From NCBI GenBank assembly GCA_037903475.1, contig JBAJFG010000457.1, positions 1 to 64,000 of the forward strand: DNA of 64,000 nucleotides, written 5' to 3'. This document shows positions 54,401 through 64,000 of the stretch, one piece after another. Numbering within the stretch: the stretch's first letter is position 1; each line of letters opens with the position of its first letter. Made by a program: the position numbers and the translations under genes. Source of the stretch: Ancylostoma caninum. Its lineage: Eukaryota; Nematoda; Chromadorea; Rhabditida; Ancylostomatidae. The notes under the pieces are model-generated. The model saw nothing but the letters and a program-made list of their open reading frames with translations, was not told where the DNA came from and made no database searches.

Positions 54401-55658
54401 CACAGCGCTCGGCTTGGGTGGCAGTTCAACCATCCATCCGGATTGCGTAACGTCGTCAGGATCTGCGCACTCATTAAGCAACAAGCCGCAGATTTTCGAT
54501 GGCCTTTCGTCTGACAAGCGCCGGAACACATAGAAGAACTCGTCCTGAACAATAGAAATTTGGGAAGGTGGTGATAGCTGTAAGTGTTGAATGCTCATTA
54601 CCCTGAACTGCCCCGAAATTCCGTCGCAGACTACCCAACTTTGCTTCGCAACGAGTTTGCAGATGATGGTGGCAAACTCCAGAATGACCGGCTCCGTCTT
54701 GTCCCATTTCACAACCAAACTGTGAAAAAGACAGTTGAATATAGTGGCACAATGAAGAACAACTACAAAAATCTACGTGTACAATACTTCGGGAAGGAGG
54801 TTGAACACTCTGCGAGCTTGGCTAGGCTCAGCATAATAATCCGGAAAATATTCTCTTTTTCTGCCACGATGTCACATACTACAGTCGGGTTGCCTCCATA
54901 GATTTCGAAGTCTTCTTGCAATCCCTCGTGCAAAATTTGCTCACGTAAGAGACGAAACCGCTTGCAAAAGTAGCTCACATAGGTTTTCATGCAGGCTAAT
55001 ACCCTATAAAAGCTGTTTCTGTTGGGGAAGGCTTTAGTGAGTCTCATTTTTCACTGAATTTTGTTCAGGGTCAACCAATCCAAACAGCCAAGGAATAGGT
55101 TGCACGTCCTCCTGAATCCGTCGACTTAAAATGGGTGGCCCACTAAATGAGTGGCAGTCACAGTACTTGTATGTGTCGAACTTGCTACAGCCACACCTTT
55201 TGGCCACCGAGATAGCCATTAGAGTCTTACAGTTTAAAACATTCTTTGAATATTAAGATATTCGAATGATCGAAATCCTGGACACTATAGAACTTTCAAA
55301 TACTCGAATCTTTGAACATTCGAATAAATACGCGACTTCTTTTTGGTAAGGTCAAAGCTTTGGCATCCGTTTTGACTTCTGTACCGGAGAATAAAAAGAA
55401 CCGGAGAATAGATATATCACCTCAGCGCGGACATCGCAGCAGTGCATGAGGCGCAAAGTGGAGAAAAATTGACGGAATCGGTGGAAGCAATCTCTGCAAG
55501 CACATACACATGTGACTGACGACTGGAGCTGAGGTAACAGCGAATCGTGGAAACTTACCTTGTGTCCGTGCTCCCAAATTACTTTTCCTGATAGAATGAA
55601 AATCCGCAGAAAATATGATGCAGAACAAAGCCGTTGCACAAAGCAGCCACGCATTCAT
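51325..55658 (-). CDS. Acid sphingomyelinase (sphingomyelin phosphodiesterase), gene partly resolved
   Basis: Minus-strand exons join in frame into a secreted or lysosomal hydrolase that cleaves sphingomyelin to ceramide and phosphocholine. In order: a signal peptide ([17 protein letters not shown]), a saposin B-like region with [10 protein letters not shown], then a metallophosphatase domain with [34 protein letters not shown] and GHIH. All metal-ligand motifs are present. Modelled exons total about 486 codons, whereas family members have about 560-630 residues. The C-terminal 80-130 residues after [12 protein letters not shown] were not found, and the exons joining signal peptide and saposin region are uncertain. 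It resembles the C. elegans asm-1/2/3 group; which member is not decided. One intron uses a GC donor. Intron 6 carries an rps-29 retropseudogene on the other strand. Confidence 0.9.
51472..51604 (-). CDS. Acid sphingomyelinase exon 12 (GHIH motif)
   Basis: [20 protein letters not shown], then [24 protein letters not shown] supplies the last metal-binding histidines. The intron before it is only 21 nt by this model, but homology continues across it, so a slightly different border is possible. Donor GGG|GTGAGC (phase 0). Confidence 0.88.
51626..51729 (-). CDS. Acid sphingomyelinase exon 11 (SHIPPGD motif)
   Basis: [20 protein letters not shown], then [14 protein letters not shown]. His of SHIPPG is a metal ligand. 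The acceptor is CTTCCAG and the donor AG|GTAGCT (phase 2). Confidence 0.95.
51786..51852 (-). CDS. Acid sphingomyelinase exon 10 (GC splice donor)
   Basis: [20 protein letters not shown], then FK. The exon ends AAG|GCAAGT: a non-canonical GC donor in otherwise perfect consensus. Moving to a GT elsewhere breaks the frame or loses conserved residues. Confidence 0.9.
51913..51993 (-). CDS. Acid sphingomyelinase exon 9
   Basis: [20 protein letters not shown], then FCETTN. The donor TT|GTGGGG is weak but is the only one that keeps phase and gives the family sequence TTNFFLYLNQ across the junction. Confidence 0.85.
52057..52167 (-). CDS. Acid sphingomyelinase exon 8
   Basis: [20 protein letters not shown], then [16 protein letters not shown]. 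The 63-nt intron before it was inferred from the VNS-FAPH junction. Donor CTCTA|GTGAAT (phase 2). Confidence 0.92.
52231..52400 (-). CDS. Acid sphingomyelinase exon 7 (GD and GNHE motifs)
   Basis: [36 protein letters not shown], then [13 protein letters not shown]. Contains the bridging-Asp GD motif and the GNHE motif. Donor AG|GTTAGC (phase 2). Confidence 0.95.
52895..53203 (+). pseudogene. rps-29: Processed pseudogene of ribosomal protein S29 (uS14) with SL1-like leader
   Basis: Intron-less copy on the strand opposite the sphingomyelinase gene, inside its intron 6. An SL1-like block (GGTTTAATTACTCAAATTTT plus AG, 52895-52916; 19 of 22 match SL1) is followed by 14 bp of leader, then GTG in place of ATG (52931), GFANL, an insertion of 12 codons, [44 protein letters not shown] and a stop at 53135-53137. 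AATAAA lies at 53198-53203. The frame over 207 nt equals the 56 codons of S29 plus 12 inserted codons plus the stop. The start codon and the first zinc-binding Cys (now Trp) are lost, so it is dead. The leader shows that a mature trans-spliced mRNA was reverse-transcribed. No poly(A) tail or target duplication is clear. Confidence 0.88.
52954..53024. repeat. 28-bp inverted repeat within the rps-29 pseudogene
   Basis: 52954-52981 is the reverse complement of 52997-53024 except for one base. The left arm, read on the minus strand, spells PRKFGPGSR with the ancestral Gly, while the right arm has Arg there. The left arm is the inserted copy, placed between the NL and WY(S/L) codons. Confidence 0.85.
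53243..53346 (-). CDS. Acid sphingomyelinase exon 6
   Basis: [20 protein letters not shown], then [17 protein letters not shown]...KCD is diagnostic of acid sphingomyelinases. The acceptor is TTTCCAG and the donor GAG|GTGAGT (phase 0). Confidence 0.93.
53347..54181. other. Intron 5 of the sphingomyelinase gene
   Basis: AT-rich. Contains an imperfect tandem of TTTATTTATGTTATATTTAT words at about 53412-53512 and a poly-C tract at 53611-53620. No gene recognised on either strand. Confidence 0.5.
54182..54313 (-). CDS. Acid sphingomyelinase exon 5 (DxH metal motif)
   Basis: Encodes [20 protein letters not shown], then [15 protein letters not shown]. Asp and His of DLHVD are metal ligands; the Cys cluster is family-specific. 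The acceptor is TATTTCAG and the donor C|GTAGGT (phase 1). Confidence 0.93.
54367..54544 (-). CDS. Acid sphingomyelinase exon 4 (end of saposin domain)
   Basis: [31 protein letters not shown] and [11 protein letters not shown]. The LCGLLLN-type motif and Pro-rich linker are typical. The preceding intron is 57 nt. Donor C|GTAGAT (phase 1). Confidence 0.88.
54602..54719 (-). CDS. Acid sphingomyelinase exon 3 (saposin region)
   Basis: Encodes [17 protein letters not shown], then [11 protein letters not shown], matching the second helix pair of the saposin domain. The acceptor could be TTTCACAG (start 54719, phase 2) or GACAAG (start 54697, phase 0); only the latter keeps frame with exon 2, so an additional small exon may be missing. 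The donor is AGG|GTAATG. Confidence 0.75.
55421..55515 (-). CDS. Acid sphingomyelinase exon 2 (first saposin cysteines)
   Basis: Encodes [20 protein letters not shown] and DVRAE; the Cys-x-x-Cys and amphipathic helix fit the start of the saposin B domain. The acceptor GTCGTCAG keeps phase with exon 1 through a 43-nt intron. The donor is GAG|GTGATA. The borders are inferred. Confidence 0.45.
55559..55658 (-). CDS. Acid sphingomyelinase exon 1 (signal peptide)
   Basis: ATG at 55658-55656. The first 18 residues are a clear hydrophobic signal sequence, [18 protein letters not shown]. The best donor is CAAG|GTAAGT (exon end 55559, phase 1); a weaker GTAATT lies 24 nt earlier. A competing frame from 55654 also has a hydrophobic start. 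Confidence 0.5.
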
Positions 55659-56033
55659 CGTGACCCAGCTGATACGGAGAGGATCTGGATCCTACCGGTA
55701 ACTTCTAGATAGTGGTTTACTCAGCGGCAGATGAAGATCTTCTCGTGAGACCCCAACCTTTTAGACTCTGAAACTGCATTTGCGCGAATCGTACGATGTC
55801 AGCAGATCTTTTCTGTATAACCGACGTGATTTTCTAGACACTTCGAAAAAACGTTTTTCGACTAAATATCCGGGCATTCGAATATTCGAAAATACGGTCG
55901 CTCACAAGAATTTGAAAATTCGGAGTTCCCGGAAATTCGATGGTTCGAACCTTTAAAAATGCGGAGGTTTGCAAATATTCGGAGATTCGAGAAATGTTTT
56001 CGAATGTGAAACTTCAATGCGCACCCACTGGTA

Positions 56034-56256
56034 GGCGCTATTTATGGTTGATACGCGTCAAATTTGACGCGTCGGCCCGAAATTTCACGAAGTTTTCGTC
56101 TCGGTGCGGCAAAGAACAAACCGCAGTTCGTTCGAGCGGACGTCGCGACGGCAAAGCCAGGAACATTCGCATCCTTCCAAGAATCCTCTTCTCCTCTTCG
56201 TTCTGCATTGTGTATAGCCGAGACAAATTTGACGCGCATCAACCACAAATAGCGCC
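56034..56256. mobile_element. 223-bp MITE with 32-bp TIRs and GTA target duplication
   Basis: GGCGCTATTTATGGTTGATA and the inverted right end (GGCGCTATTTGTGGTTGATG) extend through CGCGTCAAATTTG. GTA flanks at 56031-56033 and 56257-56259. The interior is GC-rich and non-coding. Confidence 0.65.
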
Positions 56257-56259
56257 GTA

Positions 56260-58702
56260 ATCGTGGGACCCGCACCCGAACACGAGCGAGTGACTAAGGC
56301 TGCATAAGCTGGAGCTAGTGGACTGCAAAACGACAGAATTCACATTAGCGTCCACGGCAATATATTCACAGGTAGGTGGCAATTCTCAGTGTTCCACCTA
56401 TTGTTATTAACCCTTAGGAGCCGATTACGCGGTAAACGAATTGCCTTAGAGGCGAAAATTTTGGTCATTGTTGCCTTTAAAGCTCTGTTGTCCGGCAAAT
56501 TAATTGCAAAATTTGAAGATGTCAAATTGAGGAGTTGGCGAGTTATAGCGATGGGTAGAACGCTGCTAACAGTAGCATAGCAGATAAATTCAAATTCACG
56601 GTGGAAGAATAACAAAAACAAAATCTCGTGCAAAGCTGTGAGATCATTCTAATATATAGATGGGTTTTTTAGTGTATAGGCTGAGGATTTTAAATCATTA
56701 GACGTGCCCATTTTGATATGGGAAGAAAACGAACTACGCCATTATCAGAGCCAAAAATAGACACGAAAACACCGTCTGCGACCAAGGACCTATCAAAAGC
56801 GTAAGGAACTGGTCAACACCAGTCGACTGTTTGAAAAGCAGCACTGGTATTGAATGAGCCACTCATTCGAATCGATAGGCGAAGAACATGTGATTCTTCA
56901 ATCGCTGCGAGTTACACATCGTGCTGTCTGATCCGCAATCTGTCGCGGTTTTTCTGGACGCGTCGGTCCCGTGCTTGGCTCGGGTGGATCTCGAATCAGT
57001 GGCGCTGCACAGAGTACGAAAAAGTCCACGAAGATTCTGAATCCTACAGTGATTGTCGTTGAAATTATTCAGTTGAGTGCTAAAGAGCATGTCGTGAGGA
57101 TGGAATGTGGGGAAATTATGAAACTGAATCAGATCGGCAGTAGAATATTCGGGAAAATTGTTGTTGATGCATCAGCTGATGGACCGAGAAGCAGAGAACA
57201 GCCAAATGAGTCAGCTCAAAAATGAGCTGTAGACACAAACACTGCTGAAAAAAAGATTTGAAATAGCTGATTTCTTTTCCATGCTGAGTTCGAAAAGCAC
57301 CAGCAAGTCATCCCCTCTCAATAGTAGTGATAGTTTTCCTTCTGAAATAAAAATGGTACAGTAAAACACTCAGAAATTACTTTCAATGCTGTTGGAATCT
57401 AGATGCTCCTATTCGAGATAAATATTGTAGCAGCGCGAATGAAAATCAGAAAGCAGCAAATGAACATCGACTCCCAGGGATTGAGTGCGATCCAAACGAG
57501 TTTGCACGCAATCATTCGCACTATTGCTAGCCTTGCCGTCTCTCCACTTCCTGAAAAAAGCTTATCATTATGGTTTATTTGAATAGGTTGAGTTTTTCAG
57601 AGCACGTGCTATTGAACACTCTCGTCCGTCTGCTTTTTTCCAGGCTGACAATAATCATTCAAACTATATGTGCCCTCCGAAATTACGGAAATTGAAAAAA
57701 AACAAGACCTGGTTGGTAGATTATTACAGGTCATGCAACTGGGGCCACTTTCAGACCTCTGACGACGACGGTTTCGTTGAAACGTAAGGTCAATAAAGAT
57801 TCACCGTAACAACCTGATGTGGCAGAAGCAAGTGGTACTATTCATCAATTTCAAAAACCTGGTTGCTTCACCTTTGCTCCATATGAGGAAGTCTAGGAGA
57901 GCGAACAAATTCAGGCTTCGTACTTCATACAAAATCACAGCCTTGGACGGATGTTCTTCACTCATCGAATTTCGAAGAAGATTCATTCGATACTAAATGA
58001 AAATGAGCATTTCGCGGGTCTCTGACACCATGAATCATCAGAAGTCTTGTTGCAGCTTTCGAATATGCGAATATTTTTATGTTTTTCTCTGTAGTTTTGT
58101 TTTGTTTGACTTGTTTCACTGCATAAACTTTGCTTCACTTGGACTTCAGTTTGCGTCTTGAAGCAAATAAATGGATGAACATATAAATGAATGAACGAGT
58201 GAATGAATGGAAAGAAACAAAAAACATTCAAAAATATATGAATAAATAGACAGATGTTTAGCTGAATGGAACTGTGAAGACATTCCCATGTTGAAACTAA
58301 GAAGACATCTCGAATAATAATCACTTCCGCAATACCACGTTATTTTCTTTTCGGAGATCATTGGCCTTTACCGTCAAGCTCTCAACCTATGCTATGCCAT
58401 GCGACGTCAAGGACATTGAAAACCGAAGATGAACTGACTCTTCCTCAATGATCAGATGCAAAAAAAAACTACATAGAAACATGCACAAAGAGAAATCAAA
58501 GGTCTACTGCTGTTCTTGTCCAGCTCTTAGCAAATTCGGGAGTGGTTTTATAATAACAATTCTAAACTAGTGCCTGTTTAGGGATAAGAGGCGAGACTGG
58601 CTTACCTCCTTTTCTTCTCACTTTATCAATTTCCCTGATTTTTTGAACGAAGTCACTAGTTACGGAGCTGATAAGTACTCAAGTGCAATGTTAAAGCATT
58701 TA
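56260..58702. other. Intergenic stretch, no gene recognised
   Basis: Short frames on both strands (for example 56850-57225 on the plus strand) lack known domains. A tetranucleotide-like tract (AAATGAATGAACGAGTGAAT) lies at about 58160-58215. Confidence 0.45.
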
Positions 58703-59987
58703 CGAGGGTGGGTTGAAAGGTTTCCGGCATGATAACGAAAATGAAATAAATCCGATGCAGCCAGTGTTTTATTTTTCCACATAATTCCTTCAAATTTCAA
58801 TGCACTTGGTCCAACGTTTCTCAAGCTTCTCGATACCTCAGGAAGTGACATTTTTCGAGGTCATCGAAGCATCGTTCACAGCTACAATCACTTTGAACGA
58901 AATTTTCTTCCATTCAGAAAGAACTTTAGATTAGGGAGTAGGGGAATAAGTGAAAATCCTACAGGGTCAAACCAGGAGAATACGCAGGGTGGGGAAGGAT
59001 TTTGAACCTCAATACAGCCAATTTTTGTTGAGCAAAGCCGCTTGAGTGTGCTGGAATGGTCGTGGAAAAACAGCATCTTTTTCTTGAGCATTCCTGAGTG
59101 CTTTTCTTCAGCTGCTACTTTGGTTTTCTCCAGAAGTGATGCGTCTTTAACAGTTTTGCCTTCTTGAAGACAATCAGTTAACAGAATTCCCTTCTCATAC
59201 CAAAAAACTGACACCATAACTTTCCCTGCTGAGTGAATGTTCCTCGCCTTCTTTGGAACCGATTCTCCGTTTCCAATCCATTGTTTCGACTGCCTTTTTG
59301 TTTATGGCGTGTGGTGGTGGATCCATAATCCACCCGTGATTACCAACTTCCTTTCGGAATCCGTGGGATTCTTTTTAAAAATTTCCAAACATTTGGTTGA
59401 GGTTCTTGCGCGAACGTGTTGTTGCTCTAGACAGAGTAAATGTGGCACCCATCTTGCGGAAACTTCCTAAAGCACGATAGGCTGTGCAAAATATGAATCA
59501 CCCGATTACGAGAAATTCTGCAGAGCTTCCTCAAACCCATGCGCTTTCAGTCGGCGGTCATCCCAGACCATATCACGGACTTTGTGTGATTTCTGGCGTA
59601 GTAGCTGTTTTTGGACAGCTCGGAAGTGATTCATCTCCACCTTCTGTACAGCCACGCTTCATTTCCGAAATCCTCACAAACACAAGAAACTCACAGCTAA
59701 AGATGATGACTCTCCATGAACAGCATACATGAGAGACTTTATTTCCGTTGCCGTTTTTCCCTTCTTCTCGAAGAATTTGATGACTGCTCGAACTTCGTTT
59801 TAAATTTTAATTGAGAACACCCGAATTTGCATGAGTTCAACGATTTGTCATGAACAGGCTTTTATTCACAGCGTCTTGGCATTTCTAGTCAACTCATGTG
59901 AACACTTACCCAATGCAGTGACGTAAAAATTTTTGGATAAGCACAATACTTTTTTGTTCATTCCAGGAGATTTCCAACCCACCCTAG
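58703..59987 (-). mobile_element. Inactivated mariner transposon, 1285 bp, TA target duplication
   Basis: The ends CGAGGGTGGGTTGAAAGGTT and (inverted) CTAGGGTGGGTTGGAAATCT are inverted repeats, with TA at 58701-58702 and 59988-59989. The length is typical of mariner. The minus strand carries transposase remnants, described separately. Confidence 0.85.
58888..59800 (-). pseudogene. Decayed mariner transposase
   Basis: Translated pieces on the minus strand match the mariner family: TKRQSKQWIGNGE, GKVMVSVFWYEKGILLTD and, towards the end, VQNPSPPCVFSWFDPVGFSL and NLKFFLNGRKF. An in-frame TAA lies at 59302-59304, the N-terminal part is broken by frameshifts and stops, and the catalytic HDN(A/S)PAH block is degraded to HDHSST. 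It cannot make an active enzyme. Confidence 0.85.
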
Positions 59988-59989
59988 TA

Positions 59990-62900
59990 TAGTAGGAATG
60001 TATCGAGCAAGTTCTCCCATACTGTCTATGTACATAGAAACCTTTGGCCGAGGATCTTGACCTAAACAGTTTTCCGCTTGCGGTAGTGGCACACGACGCG
60101 CTCGCTGGTGTGGCACGAACATTTCGTCAGTGTAATATGTATTCTGCCTGGCCGGATACTATGCACAAGAAAAAACAACACTTCTTTGCAGAATCAAGCA
60201 GACTGCACCAAATTGTATTTTCAAACAAGCTTACGCCGATGACTACAACTGAACCGCAAAAAATTTGAACGAAAAGGTAAATTTAAAACCACGCATCAGA
60301 AATTCAAACTTTTAACAAAAAAATGTTTTTTAACAGACGTTTGCAATGCAGAGTTTGCAGTAGCCTGCGATAGTTCCAGCTAAGCATTTTTGCCCTCGAT
60401 GAGTATTCTCGTTAACGAGCTCAGGATTGAAGAACAAATCAAGGAACGCCACATGGGAAGATGAAGCTTCCCATGCTTGATTCCTTATCAGTGGACTGGC
60501 TCTTCACATGCTGGGACAGAAGAGCATCAGAACAGGATATGATTGTATGCACATATGAGACCAGGATTCTAAGTTTGGTACCGCTATTTCTGCTACATTG
60601 AAGTTGTTTGTGGTTAACGACAGACAAACGAGGATAAAAACGAGAAATCTGGGATAAAATTAGCTCGACCACAGTGCCCCTTCGACTTTTGTTAAGTTAT
60701 CTGAGTTTTTTTCCATTTAACACATGGGCGAATTTCAATCGTTTCTAAGCGTTTGGCATGTGTGCTCAGCAGATATGTGCATCAATTCCACTATATTTGA
60801 GATTGTGACAAGGTCACATCAGTCGCACATTCACATTCATTCTTACCCGAAGGGCATAGTCGAACTGTCGCACAGTAGCTTCTGCTGCTGCTTAGTTTCT
60901 GATTCTATATTTTGATTTCTCGCTTGGTCAGTTTGCTCAAATGACTGTGTTGCAGATGATAGGAGACTGAATGCAGTTGTGTATGTTATAGGCCTGACGA
61001 AGGTATTATAATACCGAAACCTTGCCAGTAAAGCTGTATCACATAGGAGTTCTCATGCTCATTCAGAACGAATAGATTCAATGAGACTAGAATTAGCTCC
61101 ATCTTACTATATTTTTTTTTGTTAATATTGCCCGTAGCGCTGTTGGTTTACTATCGAAAACAGTTTGCAAACGTATGAGACGTCTACTTGAACACAAGTT
61201 TTAGCATTTGGCCTGGAATGAGACGTACGTCCAGCCTTGATAGCGCTCGCATCGTGGGAGAACTACATTTACACGGGAAAGGCGCCCCATTACCACCTGT
61301 TCTTTCTCCAATTTCTTTCCATTTAAAGATGATTCGCGCAGAGTTGAGTAGACAAGAACTGGATTAGGTATGATTTTCTGTTAACTCCAAAGCGACCACC
61401 TCCTCAACTTTTGTCTTTTCATAGCAATAGTAGACAGAATATTTAATATTTAATTTTTAGTTGTTCACGTCTGGTTTTGTGCACTGCTTTTTCAACCCGT
61501 TATTATACATATTCACTTACCAAAATGAACAAAGACTTCGGCAAAACTCCATCGTTAAGACCCTTCGAACTCTGAAAAACATGCTTTTCAAAAAGCGCTG
61601 AATTGTGGTTTAGGCATCGTTATCAGCGCAACACGCCACTTTGCTTCCATCTCCTACGCCCCATTGTTTACGTACTCAGGAAATCTCCTAGCAAGGTAAA
61701 CAAACGTTAAGGACTATAGCTGGCCGCGAAGTAATGTTCCCACAGGCACAGAAATTCCCTATTTCTCCCCCTGACTGTTGTGAAGTTGCAATAGTGTAAC
61801 GTTTTCACCGATATTTTTACGCACAAAATCGTTCCAACTGCACTCTCCACGTACGATAATTACGAAAATTACACTGGTAGAGTGAATTTGATCACGTGGG
61901 GAACTTTGCCAATAATTCAGTGCAAAAACGACTTCCCTTTTCCACATTGCGGGCATGTTCTGGCCACTACATAGCTCAAAATTTTTTTTTTGGAAATGGA
62001 GAATTTTTATGTTCGAATTCTGCAACTCTCTTGTTTAATGCGTCGCTGCAAGTGGGTGTCTGCATAATATCATGCGAAATGTTTCTCCATTCACGGCTTC
62101 TATTTTGAAGCAATACTATCTTCTACTTTGAACACTCTTTTTATGTTTAAACGCTTCTGAATATCCATTTCCGTCGATCCGAATTCTCGCAGCCAAGGTA
62201 TGATGCTTTCAACTTTTTGTGCTTATTACACTTTCATGTTTTATTTATTTATTATATACCTCGTGGAGAGTCACAACGCAACCCTTCGCAAAGAACGTAT
62301 ATAAAGAAAGGATCACAGAAATGTTATCCGAGGATTGAAGAGTAGTAAAATCATAGACTAAAATTGCGATATGCGTGAGGCTACCAACCGTATCGACCCA
62401 TATGTTATGTTGACAACGTTAATTCATGTACTGACGACCGTATCCTTTCTCTCACATTTCCATATTCTCATTCTCAAGTTCTGGCAGTTCTTTCAGTTCC
62501 GAAGTTTTCGTGGAAATCCCAGTGCAGATTTCTGTAAACATGTTAGCTTAAAAGTATTTTACGTTACCTTCTAGGAAAACCACTGAAAAAATAAAGAATA
62601 ATGATCGTTCAAACTGAATTACATAGATGAGTGGAATTAAACTGAGAGCACCTCTATTACGGCTATTACACCAAGCTTGAAGGCACTGTGTCACCTCGTT
62701 TTCGTGTCCGAGCTTTTACCAGATTCTGAATTTACTCGACACGCTGTATCCAACAGTATACCTAAAGTGTTATAAAAAGGTCTTTAAACATTATTTTTAA
62801 AAGTTTTTCGGGACGGGGTTTGTACCAGTTTGTCGAGCAGAGTGGACGCGTGAGGCCGTTGATCTTATCGATCGGACACGTCTAGACGTGTTGGCCAACG

Positions 62901-63852
62901 CTGCAGACGTGGCGCGCAGCCAGCACCGCTCCGCCCAAGTGGTCCGTGAGCTGCACTTTCGAACCCTCCGGAAAAGGGGTTTTCGTCTTTTTTATGAGCT
63001 TTGACGTACATATTTAGAATTGGCGTGACGAGAAGGCTAGAGTCTGTTGGTATTTTTAGCCATGAAACGATGAAAATGACACACTGCCTTTAAGCTCATT
63101 TTAAACTAGTAAACAAAGCATCTTGAGAGAAGTGATTCCCATATGTCGAACGACAGACCCAAAAAGTGCAAAATGTCCGATCTGCTATTTATAGTGTTGT
63201 TTGTCCAGTCTCATTTGGCCATAGCACTTATGACCACACACGCCCGCACTTCTTATTTACTACCATCTACTACAAGTAAAATGATCTGCCCCTAATTTCC
63301 AACTTGCAGCATCTCTATAAGTATGCCTGTATTCCAAGTCGTCCACGACATTCTCTTATATAGCTAAGGCTCCTCAACTTAAGTTCAACTGAACATACAA
63401 CTTACTGCTGGAATCACAGGAAGTGTTTTAATAGCTGATTGATCAACTGGTGCAAGGTACCTAACTTTGCTAACTTCTAATGAATCCCTTGCAGGAACTC
63501 TTCGTTGCTTAAACAAAAACATGCAGTTTCCAGGAAGATTAATATTTGCTAAATGGCTGGAAGAAACTTACCCTGCCATGTCACATGATTTCTGCGAACT
63601 ACAAAAGTTGAATTCATTCGATATTCTGAAACCTACCTGTTCTACTCTTGTCATGAGGCGCATTCTAATCTCAGCATTGGCATTTCGGCAATGCTTCTTC
63701 AAGTCATCTTTCCCCATGATCTAATTGATAGAAACTTCTACGTCAACAAAAAAAACTGGATAGACGTTTGATTAGCTTTTCTCAAAAATGTTGCTCCCAT
63801 GAAGATCGATAGTACATGGCTATAATTATCTCTATGAGGTTACTAGTGAATA
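59990..63852. other. Intergenic stretch with one dispersed repeat
   Basis: Contains the second copy of the repeat at 62805-63060. Small frames such as 60044-60268 and 63467-63724 are unrecognised. No RNA gene seen. Confidence 0.45.
62805..63060 (+). repeat. Dispersed repeat, copy B (partner 45675-45930)
   Basis: Starts TTTTCGGGACGGGGTTTGTA and keeps GTTGATCTTATCGATCGGAC, ACGTGTT, CAGCCAGCAC and GGGGTTTTCGTC in the same order and orientation as copy A, with substitutions and small gaps. Confidence 0.5.
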
Positions 63853-64000
63853 AGGGTGGGCCAAAAATACGGTAACAAACAAAGGGGCGATCAGAAGAAG
63901 ATTTTCAAAGCGATTCTCGACACTGCTGCGTGATTTATGGTCATTAACTCCCAACGAATATAAAACAAGAAAACTTTTAGGAATATCCTCCACTAGGAAT
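63853..64000. mobile_element. Left end of a second GGGTGGGCCAAAAATACGG element, cut by the window edge
   Basis: AGGGTGGGCCAAAAATACGG follows a TA at 63851-63852 and matches the ends of 44386-44910. The sequences inside differ, so the two copies share mainly their termini. The other end lies beyond the window. Confidence 0.5.

Larger units (their letters stand above)
55245..56010. repeat. AATTCG-family repeat fragments, copies 3 and 4
   Basis: TTCGAA/ATTCGAAT-type words at 55245-55335 (overlapping the upstream part of the sphingomyelinase gene) and at 55845-56010 (just upstream of it). Related to 25795-26035 and 50360-51030. Confidence 0.4.

Noticed and set aside
1..64000. CRISPR arrays, tRNA or rRNA genes, bacterial operons
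   Set aside because: No regularly spaced short repeats, no tRNA B-box with a foldable cloverleaf and no rRNA-like block were noticed; all recognised genes have nematode-type introns. A covariance-model scan was not possible.

Overview
This window is eukaryotic and most likely from a clade V (strongylid, hookworm-like) nematode. It is AT-rich. Introns follow nematode splice consensus (TTTCAG acceptors), and introns of 55-75 nt sit beside introns of several kb. Both recognised proteins read like nematode family members. A 22-nt block matching the nematode SL1 spliced leader at 19 of 22 positions is also present. There is no bacterial or phage content, no CRISPR array and no operon.

Layout. (1) 1-2090 is upstream intergenic sequence. 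(2) 2538-43571, plus strand, is a complete cAMP-specific phosphodiesterase, pde-4 (PDE4 family), in 13 coding exons. The exons join in frame into 613 residues with UCR1, a conserved PKA site, UCR2 and an intact HD-type catalytic domain. The first intron (21 kb) holds three further ATG-led exons that end in the same splice phase as exon 1, so the gene probably makes several N-terminal isoforms. Two polyadenylation signals follow at 44088-44108. (3) 44109-51300 is intergenic and rich in inverted-repeat elements. (4) 51325-55658, minus strand, is an acid sphingomyelinase gene (saposin B domain plus metallophosphatase) with all metal-binding motifs present. It has one GC-AG intron, and its C-terminal exon(s) were not found. 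One of its introns carries, on the opposite strand, a processed pseudogene of ribosomal protein S29 that still has an SL1-like leader at its 5' end and a 36-bp in-frame insertion built from an inverted copy of nearby codons. (5) 55700-64000 is intergenic. It contains a dead mariner transposon (58703-59987) and other repeats, and the end of another inverted-repeat element runs off the window.

The two genes act in different pathways: PDE4 hydrolyses cAMP in the cytoplasm, and acid sphingomyelinase cleaves sphingomyelin in lysosomes or after secretion. Nothing suggests they work together. Much of the remaining DNA is small non-autonomous transposons, several with clear target-site duplications. 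I found no candidate for a wholly new biological system. The most unusual items are the SL1-bearing retropseudogene with its templated insertion and the array of alternative pde-4 promoters.
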